Source: Streptomonospora nanhaiensis
GTDB lineage: Bacteria > Actinomycetota > Actinomycetes > Streptosporangiales > Streptosporangiaceae
DNA: 64,000 nucleotides
Assembly (NCBI RefSeq): GCF_013410565.1
Contig: NZ_JACCFO010000001.1
Coordinates: 5,084,001-5,148,000, forward strand
Reading direction: 5' to 3'
A program made the position numbers and the translations under genes. Numbering within the stretch: the first letter of the stretch is position 1; the number at the start of each line of letters is the position of its first letter. The notes under the pieces are model-generated. The model saw nothing but the letters and a program-made list of their open reading frames with translations, was not told the DNA's origin and did not search any database. Positions 8,423 through 16,900 of the stretch are shown here, in pieces.

Positions 8423-9486
8423 ATCCGTGGATGGTCGGTGCCGTGACCACACGCCGTGGCGGACGCGTTGTCGTGCCCCGTGCGTTCGCACCTTTGGCTC
8501 CCTGCCTGCCGTACCGCCGTGCGGAGGGGCAGCATCCACCAGCAGCCGGCGCCGCATCCGAAATCCAGCGAAGTGGATGGTCCGTTGTCCTCGGTGAACG
8601 TGGGCTCGGTGATTCCTTGCTCGCGTTGGGGTTGCTGAATGGCCTCCTTGACGGCACGTCAATGGGGGATGAAGCGCATTACACGGGGCCACGGCCCCGC
8701 CTGATGCAACGCTGTCGCCTTCCCCTCGCCACCGAATTCTCCGAAGGGCCGCACATCGTTCACAGCACGGGAAACAGAGACGATGTTGTCTTCCGTGCTG
8801 TTCCCGAAGATCCCAAGCCATGGCTTGACCTCCTGGACACCACAAACGTCGAAGTTCACGATGCCCTGCCCATGCGCTACTACTTGGAAGTGGAACAGCG
8901 GCTCGGCATCCGCCTACCCGCTGATCGGTCGCCCCTTCCATCGTTTGCCTCAGGCCAACAAGTGCGCCGTTTTCACGTGGTGTTCATTACGGCGACTAGT
9001 TGGCCCACCCGCAAGGACTACAACTGGGGACGCTTCGCCCACTTCGCAAGCCTGCTTACGGCGCGACTTTCCGTACCTTGGTCATTCACTTTGATCACCG
9101 GAAAGGACCCCGAACCGGCACCATGCGGCGATATCGACGTCCTTGCCGGCATCGATGCCGTGGACTGCCTCGACGTCTTCGCTTCTGCTGAGGTCGTGAT
9201 CGGCAACGACACAGGGCTGACCCATCTGGCCGCACTGACCGAACGTTCCGACGGAACAGCACCCCAGGTAGTTGGTCTCTACGGACGGCACTCGCATACC
9301 AAGTGGACCACGGGACGCAGCAATCACCATGCGATCGCCACCCCTTTTTCGCAGATGCTCGCCGCCGCCGACCGCTGCCCGGTACGGGACCAGCTCGACG
9401 ACGCGCTGTGGTCCTACGAGGGCCTGGGCCAGATTCCTGAAACGCTGATTGCCGACTTCATCGGCAGCGTGGCTGGCTGGTGGTGA
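8419..9486 (+). CDS. Glycosyltransferase family 9 (heptosyltransferase-like)
   Basis: 355 residues from the ATG that forms an ATGA overlap with the upstream stop (an in-frame ATG 6 codons earlier is less likely). The N-terminal Rossmann half has VLGERGLGDSLLALGLLNGL and the C-terminal half has VVIGNDTGLTHLAAL, the conserved donor-site motif of GT9 enzymes such as ADP-heptose:LPS heptosyltransferases. Gram-positive actinomycetes make no LPS, so here it may glycosylate a small molecule or surface polymer. DUF4254 and GT9 genes occur together elsewhere, in agreement with this operon. Confidence 0.8.
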   Translation: MNPWMVGAVTTRRGGRVVVPRAFAPLAPCLPYRRAEGQHPPAAGAASEIQRSGWSVVLGERGLGDSLLALGLLNGLLDGTSMGDEAHYTGPRPRLMQRCRLPLATEFSEGPHIVHSTGNRDDVVFRAVPEDPKPWLDLLDTTNVEVHDALPMRYYLEVEQRLGIRLPADRSPLPSFASGQQVRRFHVVFITATSWPTRKDYNWGRFAHFASLLTARLSVPWSFTLITGKDPEPAPCGDIDVLAGIDAVDCLDVFASAEVVIGNDTGLTHLAALTERSDGTAPQVVGLYGRHSHTKWTTGRSNHHAIATPFSQMLAAADRCPVRDQLDDALWSYEGLGQIPETLIADFIGSVAGWW

Positions 9487-9490
9487 GCCG

Positions 9491-10630
9491 ATGCTGCGAA
9501 TCTCGAACCATCGACGTTTCACGGCCAACCACACCTGGCATTTGGACTACCGCAACGAACGATGGTTCGTTAAAGCCAACCCCCACCGAGACGAAGCAAG
9601 GGCCGAGCGCACCGGACACGCTCGGCTACGCACGTACTACCCGGTGCCCAACCTCCGCGGAACCAGCCGTATCGGCCGGTGGACGATCCTCTTCTACGAG
9701 CGCTGGCACCACCTGGCCACCGACTACGGCCTACTGCTGGACGAAATAACCCATGCCGACCGAACCGGCAACCGATGGCGGTTGGATATCTGCCTCACTG
9801 AGATCTTGACCCTCTACCGGCGCACCATCGATCGAACACTGAAGTACGTGACCAACGCCGAGACCATCAGCAAGCTTTACGGCGACCGTGCTCGAACTGG
9901 CGGACGGGTCGACTGCTACTACCGCCCTGATGCGCCGTGGTCCGTGATGAATGAAGGGCGGCGAGGACTCCGCCCTTCGCAATGGGCACAGACCCAGTTC
10001 GCCGTCAACGGCCGCACCTACCAAATGGACTTCGATGCACTGCTGACCTGGCTACGAGCACATTTCGCGCCCCACAAGCCTGTGTGGGCTGCCGTCACCC
10101 AAGGCGATCCCACCGATGTCAACATCGGCTGGTCATCCGAAGGCGGCCCCGTGTGGTTTGACTACGACACCGGAGGACTCAACGCCCTCCCAGGCGAGTT
10201 CGCCTGCTTCCTGATATACCAGCGTCTACACGGCTCCTGGCTCACTCCGCACCAGGCACCGGCCGCGTTTCGCGACCACCCCGCAGCTCTCGCCCGAGCC
10301 TCGCTTGCCAAGCCCGCAGTGCGGATTCATCACCACGGCTCCGAGCTTGTCATCCACTACCGCCACTCGCCCAGCCCTGCCCGCCGGCATGTGCTTCGCC
10401 GCTATCTATCCGAGATCGTTCTCCCGCTCGCTCGAGTTCTTGGCATCGATGACCTCATGACCTGGCTGCGCCCCTACCTGGTAATGCGGCTGTTGGCCGT
10501 CTACAACCTTGCCGAGCTGAACCCACGCGAGACTGCTCTCTCTGTTGCCTTGCTTGCCGAAACCCTCGACCCCGCCACCCGGCTCGCTGATCTCCTCGCA
10601 CTGACCCCGGAACCAATGGAGGCCACCTGA
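9491..10630 (+). CDS. APH/choline-kinase-fold phosphotransferase
   Basis: 379 residues; the ATG lies 4 bp after the GT9 stop. A beta-rich N-terminal lobe (WHLDYRNERWFVKANPH with a Lys as in APH enzymes) is followed by a C-lobe with TQGDPTDVNIGW (Asp and Asn of the Brenner-type HxDxxxxN loop, here Gln for His) and VWFDYDTGG, the DFG-equivalent aspartate. This is the aminoglycoside phosphotransferase superfamily, which phosphorylates hydroxyls of small molecules. The His-to-Gln change is unusual. It may phosphorylate the product or an intermediate of the operon. A resistance role is possible but unsupported. Confidence 0.7.
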   Translation: MLRISNHRRFTANHTWHLDYRNERWFVKANPHRDEARAERTGHARLRTYYPVPNLRGTSRIGRWTILFYERWHHLATDYGLLLDEITHADRTGNRWRLDICLTEILTLYRRTIDRTLKYVTNAETISKLYGDRARTGGRVDCYYRPDAPWSVMNEGRRGLRPSQWAQTQFAVNGRTYQMDFDALLTWLRAHFAPHKPVWAAVTQGDPTDVNIGWSSEGGPVWFDYDTGGLNALPGEFACFLIYQRLHGSWLTPHQAPAAFRDHPAALARASLAKPAVRIHHHGSELVIHYRHSPSPARRHVLRRYLSEIVLPLARVLGIDDLMTWLRPYLVMRLLAVYNLAELNPRETALSVALLAETLDPATRLADLLALTPEPMEAT

Positions 10631-10631
10631 C

Positions 10632-11378
10632 ATGCCACGTCCCATCGCTCTCATCACCGGAGCCGGGTCCGGGATCGGGGCAGCGATCGCCGCCCGCCTG
10701 GCTGTACGACACGATCTGATCCTGACCCACCTCGCCAATGACGACGACCTCCGTCATGTGGTCGGCCAGGCGCAACGGGCGGGAGCTGACGTCGTCAGCG
10801 TCATCGGAGACCTAACCCGAGAAGCCACCATCGGCGCGCTGGAACGCGAGATAGACCAGGCCAACGAACGTTTAGCAATCCTTGTCTCCAACGCCGGCGC
10901 CTATCCACGCACGCCATGGAACAACCTCGATCTCCCTACCTTCCGCCACCAGGTCGAGACCAACCTCATCACTCACGCTGCGTGCGCCAAGCTCGCCGCT
11001 CCCGCACTCTGCCGACGCGGCGTCGGCCGTATCATCGCCGTCTCCTCGGTGCTGACCCAACTCGGCCGCGTTGAACTCGCCGGGTACATTGCGGCCAAAA
11101 GCGGACTAGAAGGACTTGTCCGCGCCTTGGCCCGGGAACTTGGTCTGCATGGGGTCACCGTGAACTGCATTAGGGCTGGCTCCATCGAGGTCCCCGCCGA
11201 ACGAGCCGTCGTTGACGATCCCGAAGCCATGGTCGGTCGCCAACTGGAGCGCCAGTGCATCAAAAGACGCGGACGTCCCGAAGACATCGCCGCCGCTGTC
11301 GAGTTCCTCGTGTCCCCCGACGCCGGCTTCATCACCGGCCAGTGCCTCACCGTTGACGGCGGCTGGTGCATGACATGA
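10632..11378 (+). CDS. SDR-family NAD(P)-dependent oxidoreductase
   Basis: 248 residues. Classical short-chain dehydrogenase: TGAGSGIG cofactor loop (9-16), NAGAY, catalytic Ser in VSSVL and Tyr-Lys in YIAAK, and the C-terminal ITGQCLTVDGGW typical of FabG-like members. It oxidises or reduces an alcohol or ketone using NAD(P)(H). The start is 1 bp after the kinase stop, and its own stop overlaps the phosphatase start, so it belongs to the same operon. Confidence 0.9.
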   Translation: MPRPIALITGAGSGIGAAIAARLAVRHDLILTHLANDDDLRHVVGQAQRAGADVVSVIGDLTREATIGALEREIDQANERLAILVSNAGAYPRTPWNNLDLPTFRHQVETNLITHAACAKLAAPALCRRGVGRIIAVSSVLTQLGRVELAGYIAAKSGLEGLVRALARELGLHGVTVNCIRAGSIEVPAERAVVDDPEAMVGRQLERQCIKRRGRPEDIAAAVEFLVSPDAGFITGQCLTVDGGWCMT

Positions 11379-11995
11379 GCCCAGCCGTGTTGTGGATGCG
11401 TCACGGTACGTGCGAAGACGGTCTGAACCGCCCGCAGGCCCATCCTCACCCGGACAGCCCGCTGAGTGTCAGGGGCGCCATCGAAGCCGAAACAGCCGCA
11501 CACAGCATGCGCAGCCGCTATGAACCGCCCGTTCTCGTCATTCCCAGCCCGCTTCGCCGAGCCCGCCAGACCGCAGCGATCGTTGCGAGCGCGCTCGGCG
11601 CCCGCCTGGGCGCGCCCATAGGCGCCTTCACCGAGTGGACCGCCCCGACATGTGTGCTCGGACGCACACCCGAAGAGTATCCGGGCGAGTATCGCGCCTG
11701 GCGCAACCAGCGTGCTCAGGACACGCGATGTGCGCTCCCGGGCGGGGAAAGCCTGCACGCCTTCAGCACGCGGGCACAAAGCGCTGCAACCATCGCAGAT
11801 GACCTCGTGTCCGGACACGGTCCGGTCCTTATCGTGTCCCACCGGCTGCTTATCGGTGCGGTCGCCGCCCTGCATCTCGGAAGCCGGGATCCCGTAGCAG
11901 TTTTCGAATCCGCTAAAGGCTTCCGCCTGGACCCATCACGTCTGTGGGAACCATTACCGGGAAGCACGCACGGTGAGGAACAGCCACGTCTCTAA
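11375..11995 (+). CDS. Histidine phosphatase (phosphoglycerate-mutase-like)
   Basis: 206 residues from the ATG overlapping the SDR stop. The RHG motif is LWMRHGT near the N-terminus; SPLRRARQTA supplies the second Arg; LIVSHRLLIG carries the second catalytic His. These enzymes remove phosphate from small molecules through a phospho-histidine. It is the last gene of the operon and may dephosphorylate an intermediate, reversing a step of the two kinases encoded upstream. The 38 bp to the convergent Nudix gene holds no clear hairpin. Confidence 0.85.
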   Translation: MSPAVLWMRHGTCEDGLNRPQAHPHPDSPLSVRGAIEAETAAHSMRSRYEPPVLVIPSPLRRARQTAAIVASALGARLGAPIGAFTEWTAPTCVLGRTPEEYPGEYRAWRNQRAQDTRCALPGGESLHAFSTRAQSAATIADDLVSGHGPVLIVSHRLLIGAVAALHLGSRDPVAVFESAKGFRLDPSRLWEPLPGSTHGEEQPRL

Positions 11996-12033
11996 CTGCG
12001 CTGTGCCACCTCGCGCACCGCGTCACATTCTGT

Positions 12034-12510
12034 TCAAACCACGGATGCCGCCTCGGCCAGGAGCGCTGCGTCATTGGCTAGGATGAATTCCTTCAAGGCC
12101 GTCGGCTTCAGATCGATCGACGCCAACTCCTCGCTCCGCAGCGGCACCCGGTCCAGCGTATAGCCACCTCGAGTTGGGTCATTGAACTCCGGTCCGCTGC
12201 GGGCGGACTCGTCCAACGACGACAGCCTGGCCACGAAGAAGTGCTGCACATCCACACCGGCATCGGATGACGAACTGAAAAGGAACACCTGCGACGCCCT
12301 TTCAGCCGTCGCCCCCAACTCCTCGGCGAGTTCGCGGTGCAGCGCCGTCTCAACGGAGTCGTCGTCTGCTTCAACTCCCCCGCCCGGGGTGGTCCAGTAC
12401 GGCGGCTGTCCCGGCTTGGTCCGCTTTATCAGCACTAGGCGTGCCTGATTGTCGATCAAGATCGCTCGCGCCGCACGCCGCCGCACCGCCACGAAGGACT
12501 GTTCCGTCAT
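12034..12510 (-). CDS. Nudix hydrolase
   Basis: 158 residues on the opposite strand. The Nudix box is complete: GGGVEADDDSVETALHRE followed by LAEELG, with the catalytic Glu residues. Nudix enzymes cleave nucleoside diphosphates linked to another group. Convergent with the histidine phosphatase gene. Nudix genes also close module 2 (25470) and module 3 (34286), so the association with nucleotide-kinase-like genes recurs three times in this window. Confidence 0.9.
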   Translation of the reverse strand: MTEQSFVAVRRRAARAILIDNQARLVLIKRTKPGQPPYWTTPGGGVEADDDSVETALHRELAEELGATAERASQVFLFSSSSDAGVDVQHFFVARLSSLDESARSGPEFNDPTRGGYTLDRVPLRSEELASIDLKPTALKEFILANDAALLAEAASVV

Positions 12511-12589
12511 AGCTGCACCCTACAGGGATGGCCTATTCCAATGGCGCGATAATCGTCAACGTCGCCGCGGGCATGTCGCCCCACCAACT

Positions 12590-12790
12590 TTGACGATGGC
12601 GTCCACCACCAGGGTCGCGCCCTCGCGCAACCTGAGCACCCGCGTCCAGGTCAACGCCTACGCCTCCTGGACCAGCGTGCAAGGTTTCGGCGTGCACTGG
12701 GACGACCACGGCGTCATCGTGGTCCAGGTATCCGGACGCAAGCGCTGGCGCATCTACGGGTTCACCCGCCACGCGCCGCTGTACTCCGAC
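12590..12790 (+). pseudogene. Internal fragment of a cupin (JmjC-like, Cupin_4) protein
   Basis: Frame 2 encodes about 65 residues matching the core of Cupin_4/JmjC-type oxygenases: VQVNAYASWTSVQGFGVHWD and DDHGVIVVQVSGRKRWRIY, with the metal-binding His-x-Asp in HWDD. Both ends are missing: there is no upstream start with the family's N-terminus, and at about 12790 the sequence passes into an aldo/keto reductase fragment in another frame. Such cupins occur in RiPP clusters; together with the LanC and FxLD methyltransferase remnants downstream it is probably debris of such a cluster. Confidence 0.6.
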
Positions 12791-13196
12791 CAGCGACCTC
12801 GTCCGGCTCCCCCGCGAGGCCGCCGGCGGCGACCGGACCGGTCTGCGCGCCGTCCAACTCCCGGTCTCGCTGGTGGAGATCGCGCCCATCGCGCAGGCGG
12901 TAACGGGAACCGGTCCCCTCATCGAGGCGCAGGCGCGAGGATGGGAGGTGTGGGCTTCTGCTCCGCTCCACGGAGGCGACCTGGTCACCCGGATCAACGC
13001 GCGCCTGGCCGACTACATCTGTCCCGGGGCCTCGGGAGCGGAGGTGGCGTTGATGGTCACCGCCTCGACCCCCGGCGTGTCGGGGGTTCTGGTCGGGGTC
13101 TCCAGTTCGGAGCACTGGACCACGGCAGCCGCAGCCGTCGCCCGCGCGCCCTTGCCCCTGACCCGCCTGAAGGACATCAGTGACCTCCTCTCCTGA
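12787..13196 (+). pseudogene. C-terminal fragment of an aldo/keto reductase
   Basis: Frame 0 from about 12787 reads LRAVQLPVSLVEIAPIAQAV, then WEVWASAPLHGGDL and VMVTASTPGVSGVLVGVSS before a TGA at 13194. This resembles the last third of aldo/keto reductases, where the STPGV...LVG segment forms the cofactor site. The N-terminal barrel with catalytic Tyr and Lys is absent, and the sequence is joined directly to a cupin fragment. A GTG at 12873 could start a short product but it would not fold as an AKR. Overlaps the next gene start by 17 bp. Confidence 0.55.
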
Positions 13197-14028
13197 CCAC
13201 TTGCCCGAAGACCTCCTCAACGCCTGGCGCTACGCCGTCATGCAGTTGTGGCTCGTGCCCGAGGGCGACCCGACGCACATCGGCTTGGGCGGGCGCTCTC
13301 TGAGCGGCCCCTGCCTGGACTCCGACAAGCGCCCCGTTTGGCTGCGCGTCGCTGCCCTGTCCAAGGCGGGCCGCAAGGCGTTCGAGGGCGTGCACCTGGC
13401 CGATGCGCTTCTGCCCGCCACCGTTCCGCGCCCGGCCCTCGTCTCCGAGTACGCCTGGGGCTCAGACCCGGGCTTCATCGCGCACGTGTGGGAGCGCATG
13501 CGGGGCTCGGTCATCTCCACCACCCCTGACCTCGCCGGGCCGGTCGGACTGAGCCCGCAGTGGTGGGCGGACCTGCGCGCGGCGCTGGACACGGTCCACA
13601 CCGTGTCGCTCCCGCCCCGCCGACAGGTGCTCACGCAGGCATACGTCGGCCGTATCGCCAGGTTCATTCCCGAGGTCGCCGAGGCCGGCGTGGACCTGAC
13701 GGTGAAGAAGTGGGAGGCCAGCCACGGCGATCTGCACTGGGCCAACCTCGGCGATCCCCTCGAATTCCTCGACTGGGAGGGGTGGGGGTGGGCTCCCGTC
13801 GGATACGACGCGGCGACGCTGCTCACCTATGCCCTTCCCCAGGGGGAAGCGGCCACCGAGGTCCGCACGAGCTTCGCCGACGTCTTGGCATCCGAGGAAG
13901 GCCGCCTCGCCCAGTTGGTCAGCGCGGCCGAGGTCATCCAGGCTGCCGAACGCGACGAGCTGCACGCGCGCCTTGCGCCCTACGCTAGGAAGTCCGCACG
14001 GGATTTGCTTACTTCGACGCCGCAGTAG
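13180..14028 (+). CDS. APH-like small-molecule kinase
   Basis: 282 residues with the phosphotransferase motifs EASHGDLHWANL (catalytic loop with His-Gly-Asp and Asn) and EFLDWEGWG (metal-binding Asp). The N-lobe is short (KRPVWLRVAALSKAG). Kinases of this kind appear in FxLD lanthipeptide and other RiPP clusters, and the remains of such a cluster follow. It is the only full-length gene between 12.6 and 15.5 kb. Start ATG overlaps the AKR fragment. Substrate unknown. Confidence 0.7.
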   Translation: MTSSPDHLPEDLLNAWRYAVMQLWLVPEGDPTHIGLGGRSLSGPCLDSDKRPVWLRVAALSKAGRKAFEGVHLADALLPATVPRPALVSEYAWGSDPGFIAHVWERMRGSVISTTPDLAGPVGLSPQWWADLRAALDTVHTVSLPPRRQVLTQAYVGRIARFIPEVAEAGVDLTVKKWEASHGDLHWANLGDPLEFLDWEGWGWAPVGYDAATLLTYALPQGEAATEVRTSFADVLASEEGRLAQLVSAAEVIQAAERDELHARLAPYARKSARDLLTSTPQ

Positions 14029-14064
14029 TCGCAGATGAGTGGAGCCGCGGTGCTGGAGGCGCCG

Positions 14065-14672
14065 CCCCGCCCGAGCGCGTCCAGGCACTTGTGGAGCAGG
14101 CCGTCGCCGATCGAGAGCACCCCCAGAGGTGTGTGGGCGCTGGGTGATGGCGCCGGCTTGGTTCACCACGGCGGAGCGGGCGTGCTCGATCCGGACGACC
14201 CGACTCCCGTGGGCGCCGACACCCTGTGGGACCTGGCCTCGCTCACAAAGGTCATCGCGGTATGGGCACTCATCGGCACCTGGTGGCAGACGGGTGCCCT
14301 GGACTTGGACGAGCCCCTCGGCCGCCTCATGCCCGACGAAGTCGACGGAGCCCCGCTGTCCCCGGTTACCGTGCGGCAACTCCTGACGCACACTGCGGGG
14401 TTGCCGTTGCGCTCCCGCCAGCTTTATGGCACCGAGCCGGAGCGCATCCGCCGCGGAAGCCTTCGCGAAGCCCTGAACCGCCCGCCCGGCCAAGCGATCG
14501 ACTACACCGACCGGGCCGCGCTCATCCTGGGTTACCTCGCCGAACACCTGGGCAGTGCGCCATTGCCCAACTTGGCAACCGAGCGGGTATGGGCGCCTTT
14601 GGGCATGGACGACACCCGGTTCGGCCCCCTGCCCGATGATCTGGCGGTCCGAGCCGCCCCCACCGAAGTCGA
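14065..14672 (+). pseudogene. Serine hydrolase (beta-lactamase-like), copy 1, frameshifted and truncated
   Basis: Nearly identical over about 610 bp to the copy at 40918-41530. A +1 insertion near 14108 (GATCGAGAGCACC against GACCGGATCACC) breaks the frame by residue 20; the downstream frame then matches, with SLTKV (Ser-x-x-Lys nucleophile site) and QLLTHTAGLP. There is a 6-bp in-frame deletion near 14418. The match ends at base 14672 exactly where sequence antisense to a methyltransferase gene begins, so the C-terminal third was lost by recombination. The continuous frame running to 15225 is a chimera, not a real protein end. Confidence 0.8.
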
Positions 14673-15057
14673 CGGTCGTGACCTGCCCGGTCGGGCCGGT
14701 CAGCTCCGCCAGCAGTGCGGCGTTGTAGCCGGTACCGGCTCCGATTTCCAAGATGTGGTCGCCGGGCTGGACGTTGAGCTGGTCGAGCATCATCGCCACG
14801 ACCCCCGGCACCGACGCACAGGACAGAGCTGCGCCATCGGCCGCCCGCTTGGTGATGACGGCCTCCTCGGCGTACGCCTGGACGAGGTCGGCGTCGGGGA
14901 CGAACGAGTGTCGCGGCACGCGGCGCATCGTCTCCAGCACCCGCTCAGACAGCGGATGCAGGCCGGCGATGGCTTGCCGGTCGGTGATGATCCGGTCGAC
15001 CATCTCGGCGCGCAGCTCCTCGGGCGAGCGGGCCTGGTCGCTGGTCATGGCGGTCAT
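14673..15057 (-). pseudogene. N-terminal fragment of an FxLD-type PCMT methyltransferase (FxlM-like)
   Basis: From ATG 15057, 128 residues match protein-L-isoaspartate methyltransferase relatives of FxLD lanthipeptide clusters: MVDRIITDRQ, VPRHSFVPDADL, and the SAM loop DHILEIGAGTGYNAALL. The gene stops matching at VTTVD (about 14673), the junction with the serine hydrolase fragment. The C-terminal two thirds are gone. The frame stays open through the antisense of other genes, but that part is not homologous. It lies 42 bp after a LanC fragment on the same strand, the usual gene order. Confidence 0.75.
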
Positions 15058-15099
15058 GGTGTCCCTTCATTGGTTGGAGTCGATACCGGTGGGTCGGTG

Positions 15100-15486
15100 C
15101 TAGGCGCCGAGCAACAAGCTGGCGTCCCAGCGGCTATCGGGAGGGTTGCCGGTCGTGGCGGCGAGCTGGGCGAGCTGGATTCCGGCTTGGCCGTCCAGCA
15201 GCGCCGGGCTGGTGGCTGGTGCTGACTGCGCCAGGTAGGCGGTGAATCGGCCCGCGAGCTTCGAAACGGCAAAGGTCTCCCCGTCCACGGAGTCGGCGGC
15301 CATGCGAACGGCGACCTGGACGAGATCGGCCCAACCGTGGCACAGCGAGGCGTCAATTGCCCGTAGACCCCAGGTGACATAGACGGAATGCCGTGCGCAT
15401 TGTTGGTAGCGCGCTCTGTCCTCGCCTTTCCTTGCATGCACGCGCAGAACCAAGGCGAGATCTACCGGCGGAGCGGGCTCGCGCAC
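15100..15486 (-). pseudogene. C-terminal fragment of a lanthionine cyclase (LanC-like)
   Basis: 128 residues resembling the end of LanC-type cyclases in class I/FxLD clusters: SLCHGWADLVQV (the zinc-ligand CHG motif), ALLDGQAGIQLAQLAA, and SRWDASLLLGA as the C-terminus. LanC closes lanthionine rings by adding Cys to dehydroamino acids. The N-terminal barrel is missing. Upstream, at about 15538, lies a truncated IS30 end, so insertion or deletion at the IS probably removed the rest. No dehydratase or FxLD precursor gene remains. Confidence 0.7.
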
Positions 15487-15537
15487 GGTACTTCTGTGGT
15501 CAACTCCCGTTCCGGGCTATGGCAAACGCAAAGGCGC

Positions 15538-15646
15538 CCCGCTCCCGCTCTAGCTTCTTGCGGCCCTGTGGCCCTCTGTCCTTGCGGATCTCGAACCCCA
15601 TCGCATCCCCTGGCTCAGGGGGTTGCGACGACCGCTAGAAGGTGAG
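15538..15646 (-). mobile_element. 109-bp remnant of an IS30-family element end
   Basis: Bases 15538-15646 are identical to 34144-34252, the transposase-start end of the complete IS30 element in this window. They include the terminal repeat (TTGCGACGACCGC at 15623-15635) and the first 20-odd codons of the transposase on the minus strand. The remaining 1.2 kb and the other end are missing, so this is a deletion scar beside the truncated LanC gene. Confidence 0.85.
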
Positions 15647-15658
15647 CGAGGAGGCACC

Positions 15659-16351
15659 GTGCCCACTGAGCACCGGATCACCCTGCGGTCGGCCTCCTCC
15701 GAGGTGATCCTGCACGATGTCGAGTTCACGTTCGGACAGTCTTTTCCCCAGGCCTGGGAGCGCCCGGTCGCCGAGGGCTTTGGTTTCCAGGTCGAACTTT
15801 GTGCCGTCCTAGACCTGCTCGGTGCCGTGGAGCGCGGCGCCCTGAGCGCGGGCCAGGCCGGCGACCTGCTGCGGGAGGCGGCTGCCCGCCTCGGCAGGGA
15901 GGTCGGCCGCGAGGAATCCGCTGAGGAGCGGAAGGCGCGGTGCCGGCGTGCTGGCGGGTGCCAGCGGTGCGAGGACAGCCGTGCGGCCTTTGCTGGCGTG
16001 GTGGAAACGGCTGCCCGGCGCTGGCACCGGTGGGTCTCGCCTGAGCAGTACCCCTTTGCCGCGGGCAACGCCAAAGGGCTCCATGAGATCGGCTGCGCGG
16101 CCGTGCGCCAGCGCATGCCCGCGGAGTTCGCTCCGCCGGCCGCCGAGGACACCGAGGGGCTGCGGGTCTTCGCCCACTACCTCGACGTCCATGATCCTTA
16201 TGGAACCACGGTGGACCTGTCGTTCCTGGACTTCTGGGTGCCGTTTCAGCCGATGACGGCCCTTGAAGCGCGGGCGTGGATGGCGGCCAATACCGGGCCT
16301 CAGGGCGGGCGCCGTTACCGCAGGTGCAAGCGGTGCTCTCCCGCTCCGTGA
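15659..16351 (+). CDS. Hypothetical protein with Cys pairs
   Basis: 230 residues from a GTG preceded by GAGGAGG. No family recognised. Two cysteine pairs, CRRAGGCQRC mid-protein and CKRC at the C-terminus, could bind a metal. The rest is helical, Arg/Ala/Glu-rich. The gene begins only 12 bp after the IS30 remnant, so its own promoter must lie in the remnant or farther upstream. It is convergent with the GNAT gene. Confidence 0.55.
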   Translation: MPTEHRITLRSASSEVILHDVEFTFGQSFPQAWERPVAEGFGFQVELCAVLDLLGAVERGALSAGQAGDLLREAAARLGREVGREESAEERKARCRRAGGCQRCEDSRAAFAGVVETAARRWHRWVSPEQYPFAAGNAKGLHEIGCAAVRQRMPAEFAPPAAEDTEGLRVFAHYLDVHDPYGTTVDLSFLDFWVPFQPMTALEARAWMAANTGPQGGRRYRRCKRCSPAP

Positions 16352-16393
16352 CTCTGCTTCCCCAGACCAAGGGCGATTGCGGAACGCTGCGTA

Positions 16394-16900
16394 CTAGTCA
16401 GGCTTGGGAGGTCGCGGAACCGTTTTGCCCAGTGCGCGGTTGATGGCCGGGTCTCGACCAGCAACGTATGAGGGCATGGGGCGGTAACCACGGAGACGGT
16501 ACAGGGCCAGGGCGGCGTGGTTGGCGGCTCCGGTCTCCAGGACCAGGCGCGACGCGCCGTGGGCGGCGGCGTCGGCTTCGAGGTGGTCGAGAATCCGCGC
16601 GCCCAGGGACAATCCGCGGAACTGGGGCTGGACATACATGCGTTTGATCTCGGCGGTGCGGGGGCCAAGGAGGCGCCACCCGCCGCAGCCCACGGCGCGT
16701 CCTCCCAGCAGCGCGACGACGAACAACCCGGGGTTGAAGGAGGCGTCCGAGGTGGTGCTGGGGTCGTCGGCGAATCCGTAGGTGGCGACCTGCTCGGTGT
16801 AGAGGTCGCGTGTGAGGCTGCGCGCCTGAGGATGGTCATAGGGGACGGCGGCCAGCACAACCGCGGCGGCCGGAAGTGGTCCAGGGTGGAGGTTGGTCAT
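16394..16900 (-). CDS. GNAT-family N-acetyltransferase
   Basis: 168 residues from the ATG giving MTNLHPG. GNAT motif A is visible as IKRMYVQPQFRGLSLGARIL, with the acetyl-CoA loop R-x-x-G-L-G/A, and the C-terminal ALALYRLRGYRP is typical. It transfers an acetyl group from acetyl-CoA to an amine. It overlaps the upstream regulator gene by 4 bp and is probably co-transcribed with it. Substrate unknown. Confidence 0.85.
   Translation of the reverse strand: MTNLHPGPLPAAAVVLAAVPYDHPQARSLTRDLYTEQVATYGFADDPSTTSDASFNPGLFVVALLGGRAVGCGGWRLLGPRTAEIKRMYVQPQFRGLSLGARILDHLEADAAAHGASRLVLETGAANHAALALYRLRGYRPMPSYVAGRDPAINRALGKTVPRPPKPD

Noticed and set aside
9491-10630. Aminoglycoside resistance gene
   Set aside because: The fold fits the family but the catalytic His is replaced by Gln and the gene is coupled to a biosynthetic operon, so a resistance call is not supported.
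13462-15057. 531-codon open frame on the minus strand
   Set aside because: Only its first 128 codons are a real methyltransferase start; the rest is antisense to the serine hydrolase and APH genes.
14035-15225. 396-codon open frame read as one protein
   Set aside because: It joins a frameshifted hydrolase to antisense methyltransferase sequence; the match to the second hydrolase copy ends sharply at 14672.
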